Positions 26,990 to 35,359 of a stretch of 64,000 nucleotides of DNA are shown here, piece by piece. Made by a program: the position numbers and the translations under genes. The notes under the pieces are model-generated. The model made no database searches and was not told where the DNA came from. It saw only the letters and a program-made list of their open reading frames with translations. The DNA comes from Pseudoduganella flava (lineage in GTDB: Bacteria; Pseudomonadota; Gammaproteobacteria; Burkholderiales; Burkholderiaceae_D): contig NZ_VLKW01000006.1 in assembly GCF_007830495.1 (NCBI RefSeq), forward strand, positions 244,095-308,094, in the 5' to 3' direction. Numbering within the stretch: the stretch's first letter is position 1; the number at the start of each line of letters is the position of its first letter.

Positions 26990-27830
26990 GGCAGGCAGCG
27001 GCCAGATGCCGCAACGTAGCGTCGAGCAGCGCGGGGCACTCCTCGATTTCCTGCGTGGCCCAGAACTGCGGCCCGGCGACGACGTGCGTCGCGACGGTTG
27101 CGCCGGCGGCGCGCCAGCCATCGGTGACGCGGGCGGCGGCAGGCGACAGCGGCCGGCCGCTGTCGGCGGCCACTTCGTACCAATGGACGGGGCATGCGGG
27201 CGCCGGCAGCCGCGTGCCGTCGCAGCCGTCGATGGCCGCTGCCAGCGCGGGATCGAGCCGGTAGCCTGCGATCTCCAGCGCCTCGCCGGCGGCAAGCGCA
27301 TGGCGCAGCGCGGCCGTGCCATTGCCGGCCGCACCGTCCGTCAACATCTGGCTGGCGACCTTCAGGCGCAGGAACTGCGTGAGGCATTGCGCGCCGCTGG
27401 TGATGGGTTGCCACAGCAGCAGCGCCGGTACGTCGACGGTCGCGGCAACGTCCAGCGCCAGCAGTGCGCCCAGGCGCAGGCCCCACAGGCCGGGGCGGCG
27501 GCCGCACTGGCGCTCCAGCCATTGCAGGCCGCGCAGCACGTCGTCGCGCCAGGTCTCCCAGCGCGCATCGCCGAAATCGCCGGCGCTGTCGCCGCAGCCG
27601 TACAGGTCCAGTTGCAGCACCGCGTGGCCTTGTGCGGCCAGTGCGCGGGCCAGCAACGCGGCCATGCGGCGCGACTTGTTCATCTCCTCCGCGAAAGGAT
27701 GCAGGTACAGCCACGCGCCGGCGCATTGGCCGGCCGGGGCGTGAGCCGGAGCATGATACAAGCAGAAGCGCGCCGCCGCCCCGCCGTCCAGGAAGAACGG
27801 TTGCGGAGGAGGAGCGGCGGTCGCGTGCAT
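26979..27830 (-). CDS. Exosortase A system-associated hydrolase 2
   Basis: 283 residues. Alpha/beta-hydrolase fold with YLHPFAEEMNKSRRMAALLARALA and LQLDLYGCGDSAGDFGDARW. The nucleophile elbow reads LWGLRLGALLAL, with Arg119 where Ser, Cys or Asp is expected. A C-terminal PVHWYEVA segment follows. It may therefore be non-catalytic, a partner of hydrolase 1, or use another residue. It follows the ACP gene by 1 bp. Family assignment from recalled pattern in XrtA loci. Confidence 0.8.
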   Translation of the reverse strand: MHATAAPPPQPFFLDGGAAARFCLYHAPAHAPAGQCAGAWLYLHPFAEEMNKSRRMAALLARALAAQGHAVLQLDLYGCGDSAGDFGDARWETWRDDVLRGLQWLERQCGRRPGLWGLRLGALLALDVAATVDVPALLLWQPITSGAQCLTQFLRLKVASQMLTDGAAGNGTAALRHALAAGEALEIAGYRLDPALAAAIDGCDGTRLPAPACPVHWYEVAADSGRPLSPAAARVTDGWRAAGATVATHVVAGPQFWATQEIEECPALLDATLRHLAAACHAA

Positions 27831-27831
27831 G

Positions 27832-28083
27832 TCAGGCGGTCATCTTGTGCTTCACGAACGCGGCCAGGCTGCCCAGCGTTGCAAAGGTTTCGGCGCTGAT
27901 CTCGTCGTCGTCGACGGCAAAGCCGAACTGCTCTTCCAGCGCGCCGATCAGCTGGACGACGGCCATCGAATCGAGTTCCGGGATGCTGCCGAGGAGGGCG
28001 GAATGCTCGTCCAGCGCCGCGCCGGTGGCGGGCGGCAGGGAGAGAACGTCGATGACAATCTGCTTTACTTCGTCGAAAACCAT
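27832..28083 (-). CDS. Acyl carrier protein
   Basis: 83 residues. The phosphopantetheine attachment motif is ELDSMAVVQL with Ser39. The acidic four-helix pattern (VKQIVIDVLSL, VQLIGALEEQFGFAVDDDEISAETFATLGSLAAFV) is standard. It carries an acyl or aminoacyl group as a thioester. Neighbours are two hydrolases, an acyltransferase-like FemAB protein, and (divergent) an AMP-forming ligase that could load it. Dedicated to the EPS locus rather than to fatty-acid synthesis, judging by context. Confidence 0.92.
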   Translation of the reverse strand: MVFDEVKQIVIDVLSLPPATGAALDEHSALLGSIPELDSMAVVQLIGALEEQFGFAVDDDEISAETFATLGSLAAFVKHKMTA

Positions 28084-28086
28084 GTA

Positions 28087-29190
28087 TTACTCCGTTGTTG
28101 GGGTTTGCTGCCGCGCGGCTGCTGGCGCAGCGGCAGGAGCGGCGAACCTGCCGCGCAACCGCTGTATCAGGGCGGACCGCTCGCCGGCCGCGGCATGCAG
28201 CTGGCGCAGTACCGGCCAGCGGTAATGGTTGACATGGTACATGGTCCGGATTTCGTCGGTCCAGCGCGTATGCCATTCCATCACTTTGCCGTAGAACTCC
28301 AGGCGTTCGTACTGTTTTTCGTCAAACAGCCGCTGGCAGCATTCCTCCCGCATCAACAACGTCGGCGACAGGCTCGCCGGTACCGTTTCGTCATAAGTCG
28401 TTTTCAGCACGATCAGCGCGCCGCCACCCTCGATGCACAGGTCCATCGCGACCAGTTGCGCGTCGAACCAGTAGCGATACACGGCGGCCTGGCCACGCCG
28501 CGCGAACGCTTCCAGCATCGCCGTATAGAAGCGGCCCTGCGCATTGTCGGGGTGGATCGCGGTACCCAGCTGCGCCTTCCAGCCGGCGCTCTCGAGCCGG
28601 CCGTAATCGGCCACCGCCGCGGCCATCTGTTCGGGCAGCCGGTCGATCTGCATGCGCGTGGCGACGCCTTCCTTCTGCAGCCTGGCGCGCTGCTTTTTCA
28701 GGTTGCTGCGCAGGTTCTTGCCGCGCGCATTCCAGTAGTCGTCGAAACTGCCCTGGATCGGCACGTGGGCGGTGCGGATGTAGTCGACGGTGCGCAGCGC
28801 CGGCCCATCGGCGGGGCGCGGCTCCAGGTACGGGTCGCGCTGCGTGAGGCCGACCATCAGCGCGAGCCGGGGCAGCTTGCGCGTGAGCCCCGGCAGCAGC
28901 GCATCGAGCGGCACGTGGGGGCGGTGCAGCCACATGCCGACCGGTGCCTGCGACGGCTGCAGCACTTCCCATACGCCGCGCCCGCGCGGTACCAGCACGC
29001 CCATTGCGACGACTTCGCCGCCGCTCCCCTGGCACACGGCCAGCCTGCCGCGCGGGTCGCCGAATTCCGCCAGCAGCGGTTCGACGAACTCCGGCTCCAG
29101 CAGCGGCGAACGGGCCGTCGCCCCATTTAGCGCACGCCACGCGGCGGCGTGACCGGCAAACGCGCCGGCCGGATGCAGTTGCCATTTCAT
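28087..29190 (-). CDS. FemAB/GNAT-like acyl- or aminoacyltransferase
   Basis: 367 residues from the ATG at 29190, which overlaps the stop of the aminotransferase-like gene (ATGA). The GNAT-like core is seen in FDDYWNARGKNLRSNLKKQRARLQKEG, RFYTAMLEAFARRGQAAVYRYWFDAQLVAMDLCIEGGGALIVLKTTYDE and LSPTLLMREECCQRLFDE. This resembles the FemAB-related/BioF2-like acetyltransferase family. It is adjacent to the ACP gene, so transfer of an ACP-bound group onto a sugar amine is possible. The acceptor is inferred. Confidence 0.75.
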   Translation of the reverse strand: MKWQLHPAGAFAGHAAAWRALNGATARSPLLEPEFVEPLLAEFGDPRGRLAVCQGSGGEVVAMGVLVPRGRGVWEVLQPSQAPVGMWLHRPHVPLDALLPGLTRKLPRLALMVGLTQRDPYLEPRPADGPALRTVDYIRTAHVPIQGSFDDYWNARGKNLRSNLKKQRARLQKEGVATRMQIDRLPEQMAAAVADYGRLESAGWKAQLGTAIHPDNAQGRFYTAMLEAFARRGQAAVYRYWFDAQLVAMDLCIEGGGALIVLKTTYDETVPASLSPTLLMREECCQRLFDEKQYERLEFYGKVMEWHTRWTDEIRTMYHVNHYRWPVLRQLHAAAGERSALIQRLRGRFAAPAAAPAAARQQTPTTE

Positions 29191-30431
29191 CGCACACCTC
29201 CATTGGCGGACGCACGCACCTGGGCGATCATCCAGTCGATCTCGCCGTCGCGCAGCTCCTGGTGGCAGGGGAATTGCAGCACGCGGCGCGACAGGTCCAC
29301 ACTGTGCTCGCACACGGTCGCGTCGACGCCGGGCCACAGATATTCGCCGAAGCGGATCACGGGCACGCCCGCCTGCTTGAGCTGGCGGAACAGCACGTGC
29401 GGCTCGTCGCACAGCAGCGGGAACACCCACGGGTAGACGCCGTCCGGCAGCGTCGCGAACAGGGGCCGGCAGCCCGGCAGCGCGGCCAACGCGTCGTACA
29501 GCCGGCGCCAGTTGCGGCGGCGCAGCTCGCCCATGCGCCGCCGCGACACCACCCGCAGCATTAGCCGCGAATACAGCGACGAGCGCTTCGTCAGCCAGGC
29601 CGGATCGAATCCGAAGCCGCCGTCCGACGATCCCGGCGCCAGCGCGGGCGCGGCGCCGTGCCGGTGTGCCTTGATCACGCCCCACAGCGCGTTCTTCGCC
29701 GCCATCGGCAACGCCAGCAACGCCCGCAGCAGCGGCAGGCGGCCGTAGTCGAAGCCGTTTTCGATGGAGTTCAGGAGTACCTTCGTCTCGAAGCCGGCGC
29801 CGGCCGACTGCAGCGCCACGCCATCGAGCCGGTGCCGCGCCGACACGAGGCAGCCGCCTTCGTAGACGGGAAAGAATTTCATGCTACTGGCGATCGCATA
29901 ATCGCCGTAGGAACCAAGCGGCTTGCCGGCGTGCTCGCCGAGGAACGAGTGCGCGCAATCCTCCAGCAGGTACAGGCCCCGTTCGTCGCAGAACGCGCGC
30001 AGTGCCGGCAGCGGTTGGTGGAAGCCGTAGTAGTTCGTGGCCATCAGCGCCTTCACGTGCGGCGTGGCGGCGGCCTTCGCGGCGATGTCGTCGAGGTCGA
30101 CGGTGGTGTCGGGGCGGATGCGGTAGAACAGCGGCGTCGCGCCGGCCCACACGACGGGCTCGATCATCGATGCGCAGTGGTAGGACGGCACCAGCACGAC
30201 GTCGCCGGGGCCCACGCCCATTTCACGCAGGGCCAGCGCGATCGCGACGCGGCCGCTGGTAACGAAGCGCACCTGCCCGGCATCGAGGATCGATGGCGCG
30301 GGCGGGCCGCCGGCACGCAGGAACGAGGCCAGCGACAGCGCGGGTGCCACGGGCACGCGGGAACGGGGATAGTCGGCGGGGGATGGCACGGCCGCTGGCG
30401 GCTTCACATCAGAAATGCTGATCTTTCCCAT
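29187..30431 (-). CDS. DegT/DnrJ/EryC1-type aminotransferase-like protein
   Basis: 414 residues from the ATG at 30431; a start 60 bp upstream is possible. PLP-enzyme features: FVTSGRVAIALAL, DVVLVPSYHCASMIEPVVWAG, LLEDCAHSFLG (Asp contacting the PLP pyridine) and SSMKFFPVYEGG, where the Lys in SSMK should form the Schiff base. The DegT family forms amino sugars from keto-sugar nucleotides. It heads the seven-gene leftward operon, so it may make the amine later acylated by the ACP cassette. Confidence 0.78.
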   Translation of the reverse strand: MGKISISDVKPPAAVPSPADYPRSRVPVAPALSLASFLRAGGPPAPSILDAGQVRFVTSGRVAIALALREMGVGPGDVVLVPSYHCASMIEPVVWAGATPLFYRIRPDTTVDLDDIAAKAAATPHVKALMATNYYGFHQPLPALRAFCDERGLYLLEDCAHSFLGEHAGKPLGSYGDYAIASSMKFFPVYEGGCLVSARHRLDGVALQSAGAGFETKVLLNSIENGFDYGRLPLLRALLALPMAAKNALWGVIKAHRHGAAPALAPGSSDGGFGFDPAWLTKRSSLYSRLMLRVVSRRRMGELRRRNWRRLYDALAALPGCRPLFATLPDGVYPWVFPLLCDEPHVLFRQLKQAGVPVIRFGEYLWPGVDATVCEHSVDLSRRVLQFPCHQELRDGEIDWMIAQVRASANGGVR

Positions 30432-30670
30432 ATCGTCTCGCTGAGCCAATTTCCGGGACATAACTTTGCGGCACGCCACATGATACATCAAGGCATTGCT
30501 AAAAATTTATGTTAGTTGTTGTTTTTGAAGCAAGCGGCGAGGAATTTTTCCGACAATTCTTGGGAAAAAGCAGTAAGTAACAGATTGTAAAATGTTAATA
30601 TCTGCGCCTGGATTTCCATACGGTCACAAAAATAATGTCTCCTGGGGAATCAGCACTTGCAGGACATCTC
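30432..30670. promoter_or_regulatory. Divergent promoter region
   Basis: 239 bp, much more AT-rich than its surroundings, between the two divergent biosynthetic operons. It must hold promoters in both directions, but no unambiguous -35/-10 or -24/-12 pair was found. AGGAC at about 30660 serves as ribosome binding site for the ligase at 30671. Confidence 0.5.
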
Positions 30671-32260
30671 ATGAGCGACCTCATCCACGACTTCATATTC
30701 CGGTCGGCACAGCGTACGCCGGCCGCCGAAGCCCTCGTCCATGGCAACCGCCGGGTCGATTACGCGGGCCTTGCCGGGCTCGTCCGCCGCAGCGCCGCCG
30801 CGCTGCTTGCCAGCGGCCTCGAACGGGGCGAGCGGGTCGCCGTCTACATGGAAAAAAACGTCGAGAACGTGGCCGCGATGTTCGGTGCAGCGGCTGCCGG
30901 CGGCGTGTTCGTGCCCGTCAATCCGCTGCTCAAGCCGGAGCAGGTGGCGTACATCCTGGCCGATTGCAACGTGCGCGTGCTGGTCACGACGGTCGACCGG
31001 CTGCGCCTGCTGGCCGGCGTGCTGCCGTCCTGCCGCGACCTGCGCCTCGTCATCGCCGTCGGCGCGCAGGACACCGCGCCCGCCGTGCCGTGGCTGGAAG
31101 TGCAGGCATGGGACGACGCACTGGCGCGTGCCCGGCCCGACGAAGCAATGCCGCACCGCGCGATCGATACCGACATGGCCGCGATCCTGTACACATCCGG
31201 CAGCACCGGCAAGCCGAAAGGCGTGGTGCTGTCGCATCGGAACATGGTGGCGGGCGCGCAAAGCGTTGCCGGCTACCTGGAAAACACGCCGCAGGACCGC
31301 ATCCTCGCCGTGCTGCCGCTCAGCTTCGACTACGGCCTGTCGCAGCTGACCACGTCGTTCCACGTCGGCGCGACGGCGGTGCTGATCAACCACCTGCTGC
31401 CGCGCGACGTGCTGAATGCCGTCGTCGCCGAGCGCATTACAGGCCTGGCCGCCGTGCCGCCGCTGTGGATCCAGCTGGCGCCGCTGCCGTGGCCGGCGGA
31501 TTGCACCTTGCGTTACCTGACCAACTCCGGCGGCGCGATGCAGCGCCCGACGCTGGACGCGCTGCGCCTCGCGCTGCCGAACGCGCGGCCGTTCCTGATG
31601 TACGGCTTGACGGAGGCCTTCCGCTCGACCTACCTGCCGCCCGAGGAACTGGAGCGCCGCCCCGATTCGATGGGCAAGGCGATTCCGAACGCCGAGGTGA
31701 TGGTGCTGCGGCCGGACGGCAGCGAATGCGCGCCGCACGAGCCGGGGGAGCTGGTGCATCGGGGCGCCCTGGTATCGCTGGGCTACTGGAACGACCCGGC
31801 CAAGACGGCCGAGCGCTTCAAGCCGATCGGCGCGCGCCACTACGGCCTGCCGCTGACGGAACTGGCCGTGTGGTCCGGCGACACGGTGCGGCGCGATGAA
31901 GAAGGCTTCCTGTACTTCATCAGCCGCAACGACGAGATGATCAAGACGTCCGGCTACCGCGTCAGCCCGACGGAGGTCGAGGAAGTCGTGTATGCGCGCG
32001 AGCACGTGGCCGAGGCGGCCGCGATCGGTGCCGCGCATCCTGCGCTGGGCCAGGCGATCGTCGTCATCGCGTATCCGCGCGACGGGGCGGCGCTGACGGC
32101 GTCCGACCTGCTGGCTGCCTGCAAGCCGCACCTGCCGGCCTACATGCTGCCGCAGAAGATCGTCATCGCCGCCGCGCCGCTGCCGCGCAACCCGAACGGC
32201 AAGATCGACCGCAAGCTGCTGGCCACGCAGTACGAAAGCGTCTTCACGGAGCAGCAATGA
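30671..32260 (+). CDS. Acyl-CoA ligase (AMP-forming), exosortase A-associated
   Basis: 529 residues from the ATG at 30671, 12 codons inside the open frame and preceded by AGGAC. ANL-superfamily motifs: AILYTSGSTGKPKGVVLSH (P-loop), LMYGLTEAFRSTYLPPE, GELVHRGALVSLGYWNDP, SGDTVRRDEEGFLYFISRNDEMIKTSGYRVSP and a C-terminal PRNPNGKIDRK with the catalytic Lys. It adenylates a carboxylate and probably loads it on the neighbouring ACP. Substrate unknown. Heads the rightward operon; its stop overlaps the decarboxylase start. Confidence 0.92.
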   Translation: MSDLIHDFIFRSAQRTPAAEALVHGNRRVDYAGLAGLVRRSAAALLASGLERGERVAVYMEKNVENVAAMFGAAAAGGVFVPVNPLLKPEQVAYILADCNVRVLVTTVDRLRLLAGVLPSCRDLRLVIAVGAQDTAPAVPWLEVQAWDDALARARPDEAMPHRAIDTDMAAILYTSGSTGKPKGVVLSHRNMVAGAQSVAGYLENTPQDRILAVLPLSFDYGLSQLTTSFHVGATAVLINHLLPRDVLNAVVAERITGLAAVPPLWIQLAPLPWPADCTLRYLTNSGGAMQRPTLDALRLALPNARPFLMYGLTEAFRSTYLPPEELERRPDSMGKAIPNAEVMVLRPDGSECAPHEPGELVHRGALVSLGYWNDPAKTAERFKPIGARHYGLPLTELAVWSGDTVRRDEEGFLYFISRNDEMIKTSGYRVSPTEVEEVVYAREHVAEAAAIGAAHPALGQAIVVIAYPRDGAALTASDLLAACKPHLPAYMLPQKIVIAAAPLPRNPNGKIDRKLLATQYESVFTEQQ

Positions 32261-33501
32261 GCGACACCACCAAGCCGCGCCCGCAGCACGCGCCGCTGCT
32301 GCAGTTCCCTATCGTCGACGATTGCCTGCAGGTCGGCGGCATGCCGTTGACCCGCCTGGCGCAACGCGTCGGCCAGACGCCGTTCTATGCCTATGACCGC
32401 GCGGCGCTGACGGCGCGCGTGGCGGAACTGCGCCGGCACCTGCCGCGGGACGTGCACCTGCACTATGCGATGAAGGCCAATCCGATGCCGGCCGTCGTGC
32501 AGCACATGGCCACGCTGGTCGACGGCATCGACGTCGCCTCCGGCGGCGAGCTGCGCGTCGCGCTCGATACGCCGATGCCGCCTGCGCACATCAGCTTTGC
32601 CGGCCCGGGCAAGAGCGACGCCGACCTGTCTGCCGCGATCGCGGCCGGCATCGTGCTCAATCTGGAATCGGAAGGCGAGACGGAGCGCGCCGCGCGCATC
32701 GGCGCCGCGCTCGGCATCACGCCGCAGGTGAACGTGCGCGTCAATCCGGACTTCGAACTGAAGTCGTCCGGCATGAAGATGGGCGGCGGACCGAAGCAGT
32801 TCGGCGTCGATGCCGAGCGGGTGCCCGCGCTGCTGCGCCGCATCGGCGAACTGGGACTCGACTTCCACGGCTTCCACATCTTCTCCGGCTCGCAGAACCT
32901 GAAGGCCGCCGCATTGCACGAGGCGCACGAAAAGACGTTCGCGCTGGCGCTGCGCCTGGCCCAGGACGCGCCGCGCGCGCCGCGCATTCTCAACATCGGC
33001 GGCGGCTTCGGCATCCCCTACTTTCCGGGCGAGGAGCGGCTCGACCTGGCCGCCGTCGGCGCCAACCTGCATGCCGTGATGGAGACGGTGCGCCCGCAAC
33101 TGCAGGGCGCGCAGGTCGTCATCGAACTGGGGCGCTATCTCGTCGGCGAGGCCGGTGTGTACGTGTGCCGCGTCGTCGACCGCAAGGAGTCGCGCGGCAC
33201 CGTCTACCTGGTGACGGATGGCGGCCTGCATCACCACCTGTCGGCATCCGGCAATTTCGGCCAGGTGATCCGCAAGAACTACCCGGTCGTGATCGGCAAT
33301 CGCGTCGCGGGCGGCGAACGCGAAAAGGCTTCCATCGTTGGCCCGCTGTGCACGCCGCTGGACCTGCTGGCCGACCAGATGGAGCTGGCCCGCGCGGGGC
33401 CGGGCGACCTGGTCGCCCTGCTGCAGTCGGGGGCGTACGGCATCACGGCAAGCCCGGGCGGCTTCCTCAGCCACCCCGCCGCATTGGAAGTGCTGGTCTG
33501 A
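32257..33501 (+). CDS. PLP-dependent decarboxylase, exosortase A-associated
   Basis: 414 residues. Fold-type III (LysA/alanine-racemase barrel) enzyme: YAMKANPMPAV with Schiff-base Lys73, DVASGGELRVAL, GFHIFSGSQNL, ILNIGGGFGIPYFPGEE (phosphate-binding Gly loop), ELGRYLVGEAGVYV and a C-terminal QSGAYGITASPGGFLSHP. It belongs to the decarboxylase family linked to XrtA loci and is paired with the AMP ligase through ATGA overlap. It may decarboxylate an amino acid before or after ligation; the substrate is unknown. Confidence 0.92.
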   Translation: MSDTTKPRPQHAPLLQFPIVDDCLQVGGMPLTRLAQRVGQTPFYAYDRAALTARVAELRRHLPRDVHLHYAMKANPMPAVVQHMATLVDGIDVASGGELRVALDTPMPPAHISFAGPGKSDADLSAAIAAGIVLNLESEGETERAARIGAALGITPQVNVRVNPDFELKSSGMKMGGGPKQFGVDAERVPALLRRIGELGLDFHGFHIFSGSQNLKAAALHEAHEKTFALALRLAQDAPRAPRILNIGGGFGIPYFPGEERLDLAAVGANLHAVMETVRPQLQGAQVVIELGRYLVGEAGVYVCRVVDRKESRGTVYLVTDGGLHHHLSASGNFGQVIRKNYPVVIGNRVAGGEREKASIVGPLCTPLDLLADQMELARAGPGDLVALLQSGAYGITASPGGFLSHPAALEVLV

Positions 33502-33519
33502 CAAACACTGGGGGTCACG

Positions 33520-35358
33520 ATGAGCGGTATATGTGGATGGATCGGTTGGAACACGCCAGAGCGTGACCTGATCGAGAAAATGGCAGTACCGCTGGGCCGC
33601 TTCGACGGCACCGCGACCGAAAGTGCAATGGGCGCCCGCTGCGCGGTCGCCGTGGCGGCCCTGGAAGGCGCGGCCGACATCCACCTGCGCGATGGCGTGC
33701 TGGCCGCCGTGTGGGGCCACCCGGTGCTGCGCGATGCCGCGCTGGCCGACCAGGCGGCGCAGCAGGGCGTGGCGGCCGTGCTGGCGGGCCAGCGCCACCT
33801 CGGCCCCGAGAAGCTGTGCGCGCTGCTCGACGGTGCCTTTGCGCTGTGCGTGCTGGACGAACGGGCTGGCGAAGCGATCCTCGCCACCGACCGCGCCGCC
33901 GTGAGCCCGCTGACGTGGCAGGTGGCCGGCGAAACGCTGCTGTTCGCATCGTCCGCGGACGCCTTGTTGCGCCATCCGCTGGTGCGCGGCGAGATCGATC
34001 CGCAGGGGATCTACAACTACGTCTACTTCCACATGGTGCCGGCACCCGGCACTGTCTACCGGGACCAGCACCGGCTGCTGCCGGGCCACTACCTGCATTA
34101 CCGGCAGGGCCGCATCGAAACGCAGCCCTACTGGCGCATGCGCTTCCAGGAAGACGGCAAGCGCTCGTTCGACGACCTGAAAAGCGACTTCCTGGCCCAG
34201 CTGCGCCACGCGGTCGGCACGGCGGCCGGTGGCGCGAAGGTGGGCGCCTTCCTGTCGGGCGGCACGGACAGCTCGACGATCGCCGGCATGCTGTGCGACG
34301 TGACCGGTACGCCGGCGGATACCTACTCGATCGGTTTTGCCGCCCAAGGCTACGACGAGATGGAATACGCGCGCATCGCGTCGCGCCATTTCGGCACGCG
34401 CCACCACGAATACTATGTGACGCCGGAAGACGTGGTGGCCGCGATCCCCGACGTGGCGGCAGTTTGCGACCAGCCGTTCGGCAACGCATCGGCCGTGCCG
34501 GCGTTCTACTGTGCGCGGCTGGCGCGCGCCGACGGCATCACGCGCATGCTGGGCGGCGACGGCGGCGACGAACTCTTTGGCGGCAACGAGCGCTATGCGA
34601 AGCAGCACGTGTTCGCGCTGTACGAACGCGTGCCGCCGCTGCTGCGCAAGGCGCTGCTGGAGCCGGCCGTGTTCAACTTCCCCGGCGGCGACCGGGTGAC
34701 GTTGCTGCGCAAGGCGAAGAGCTACATCGAGCAGGCCTCGGTCGGCATGCCGGCCCGGCTGGAAACCTACAACCTGCTGGGCCGCTACGGCGCGCAGCAG
34801 GTGTTCAGTGCCGACTTCCTGGCCGGCGTCGATACGGGCGAACCGCTTGCCGGCCTGGCGCGCACATATGACGCCAGTGACGCGAAAAGCCTGATCAACC
34901 GGATGCTGGCGCTGGACCTGAAGATCACGCTGGCCGACAACGACTTGCCTAAGGTGATGAAGGCATGCGAGCTGGCCGGCGTCGAGGCCGCGTTCCCGTT
35001 CCTGAACGACGCGATGGTGGCGTTTTCCGCCGGCCTGACGCCGCAGCAAAAGCTGAACGGCACGCAGCTGCGCTGGTTCTTCAAGGAGGCGTTGAAGGGC
35101 TTCCTGCCGAACGAGATCATCACGAAGCAGAAACACGGCTTCGGGCTGCCGTTCGGCGTCTGGCTGCAGCAGCACAAGGGTTTGCAGGAGCTGGCATCCG
35201 ATAGCCTGACGGACCTGAAGCGGCGCGGCATCGTGCGCGGCGACTTCATCGAGCAGCTGACCGGCCGCCATTTGCAGGAGCATGCGGGGTATCACGGCAC
35301 GATGGTGTGGGTGCTGATGATGCTGGAACAGTGGTTCCGCCAGCGCGCCGGAGCGTGA
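33520..35358 (+). CDS. Asparagine-synthase-like amidotransferase, XrtA-associated
   Basis: 612 residues. The N-terminal Ntn-like glutaminase domain begins MSGICGWIGW: residue 2 is Ser, not the nucleophilic Cys found in MCGI starts, and the nearest Cys is residue 5. The C-terminal synthetase domain keeps the PP-loop SGGTDSS (246-252), MLGGDGGDELFGGNERY and KQKHGFGLPFGVWL. It should form an amide through an acyl-adenylate, but may take free ammonia or an amine rather than glutamine. Fits with the ligase, decarboxylase and ACP. The start is supported by GGGG upstream. Confidence 0.85.
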   Translation: MSGICGWIGWNTPERDLIEKMAVPLGRFDGTATESAMGARCAVAVAALEGAADIHLRDGVLAAVWGHPVLRDAALADQAAQQGVAAVLAGQRHLGPEKLCALLDGAFALCVLDERAGEAILATDRAAVSPLTWQVAGETLLFASSADALLRHPLVRGEIDPQGIYNYVYFHMVPAPGTVYRDQHRLLPGHYLHYRQGRIETQPYWRMRFQEDGKRSFDDLKSDFLAQLRHAVGTAAGGAKVGAFLSGGTDSSTIAGMLCDVTGTPADTYSIGFAAQGYDEMEYARIASRHFGTRHHEYYVTPEDVVAAIPDVAAVCDQPFGNASAVPAFYCARLARADGITRMLGGDGGDELFGGNERYAKQHVFALYERVPPLLRKALLEPAVFNFPGGDRVTLLRKAKSYIEQASVGMPARLETYNLLGRYGAQQVFSADFLAGVDTGEPLAGLARTYDASDAKSLINRMLALDLKITLADNDLPKVMKACELAGVEAAFPFLNDAMVAFSAGLTPQQKLNGTQLRWFFKEALKGFLPNEIITKQKHGFGLPFGVWLQQHKGLQELASDSLTDLKRRGIVRGDFIEQLTGRHLQEHAGYHGTMVWVLMMLEQWFRQRAGA

Positions 35359-35359
35359 C

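Noticed and set aside
30593..30670. Sigma-54 promoter before the acyl-CoA ligase (CAGCACTTGCAGG)
   Set aside because: The distance between a GG and the TTGC element is not 10 bp, so the -24/-12 geometry fails.
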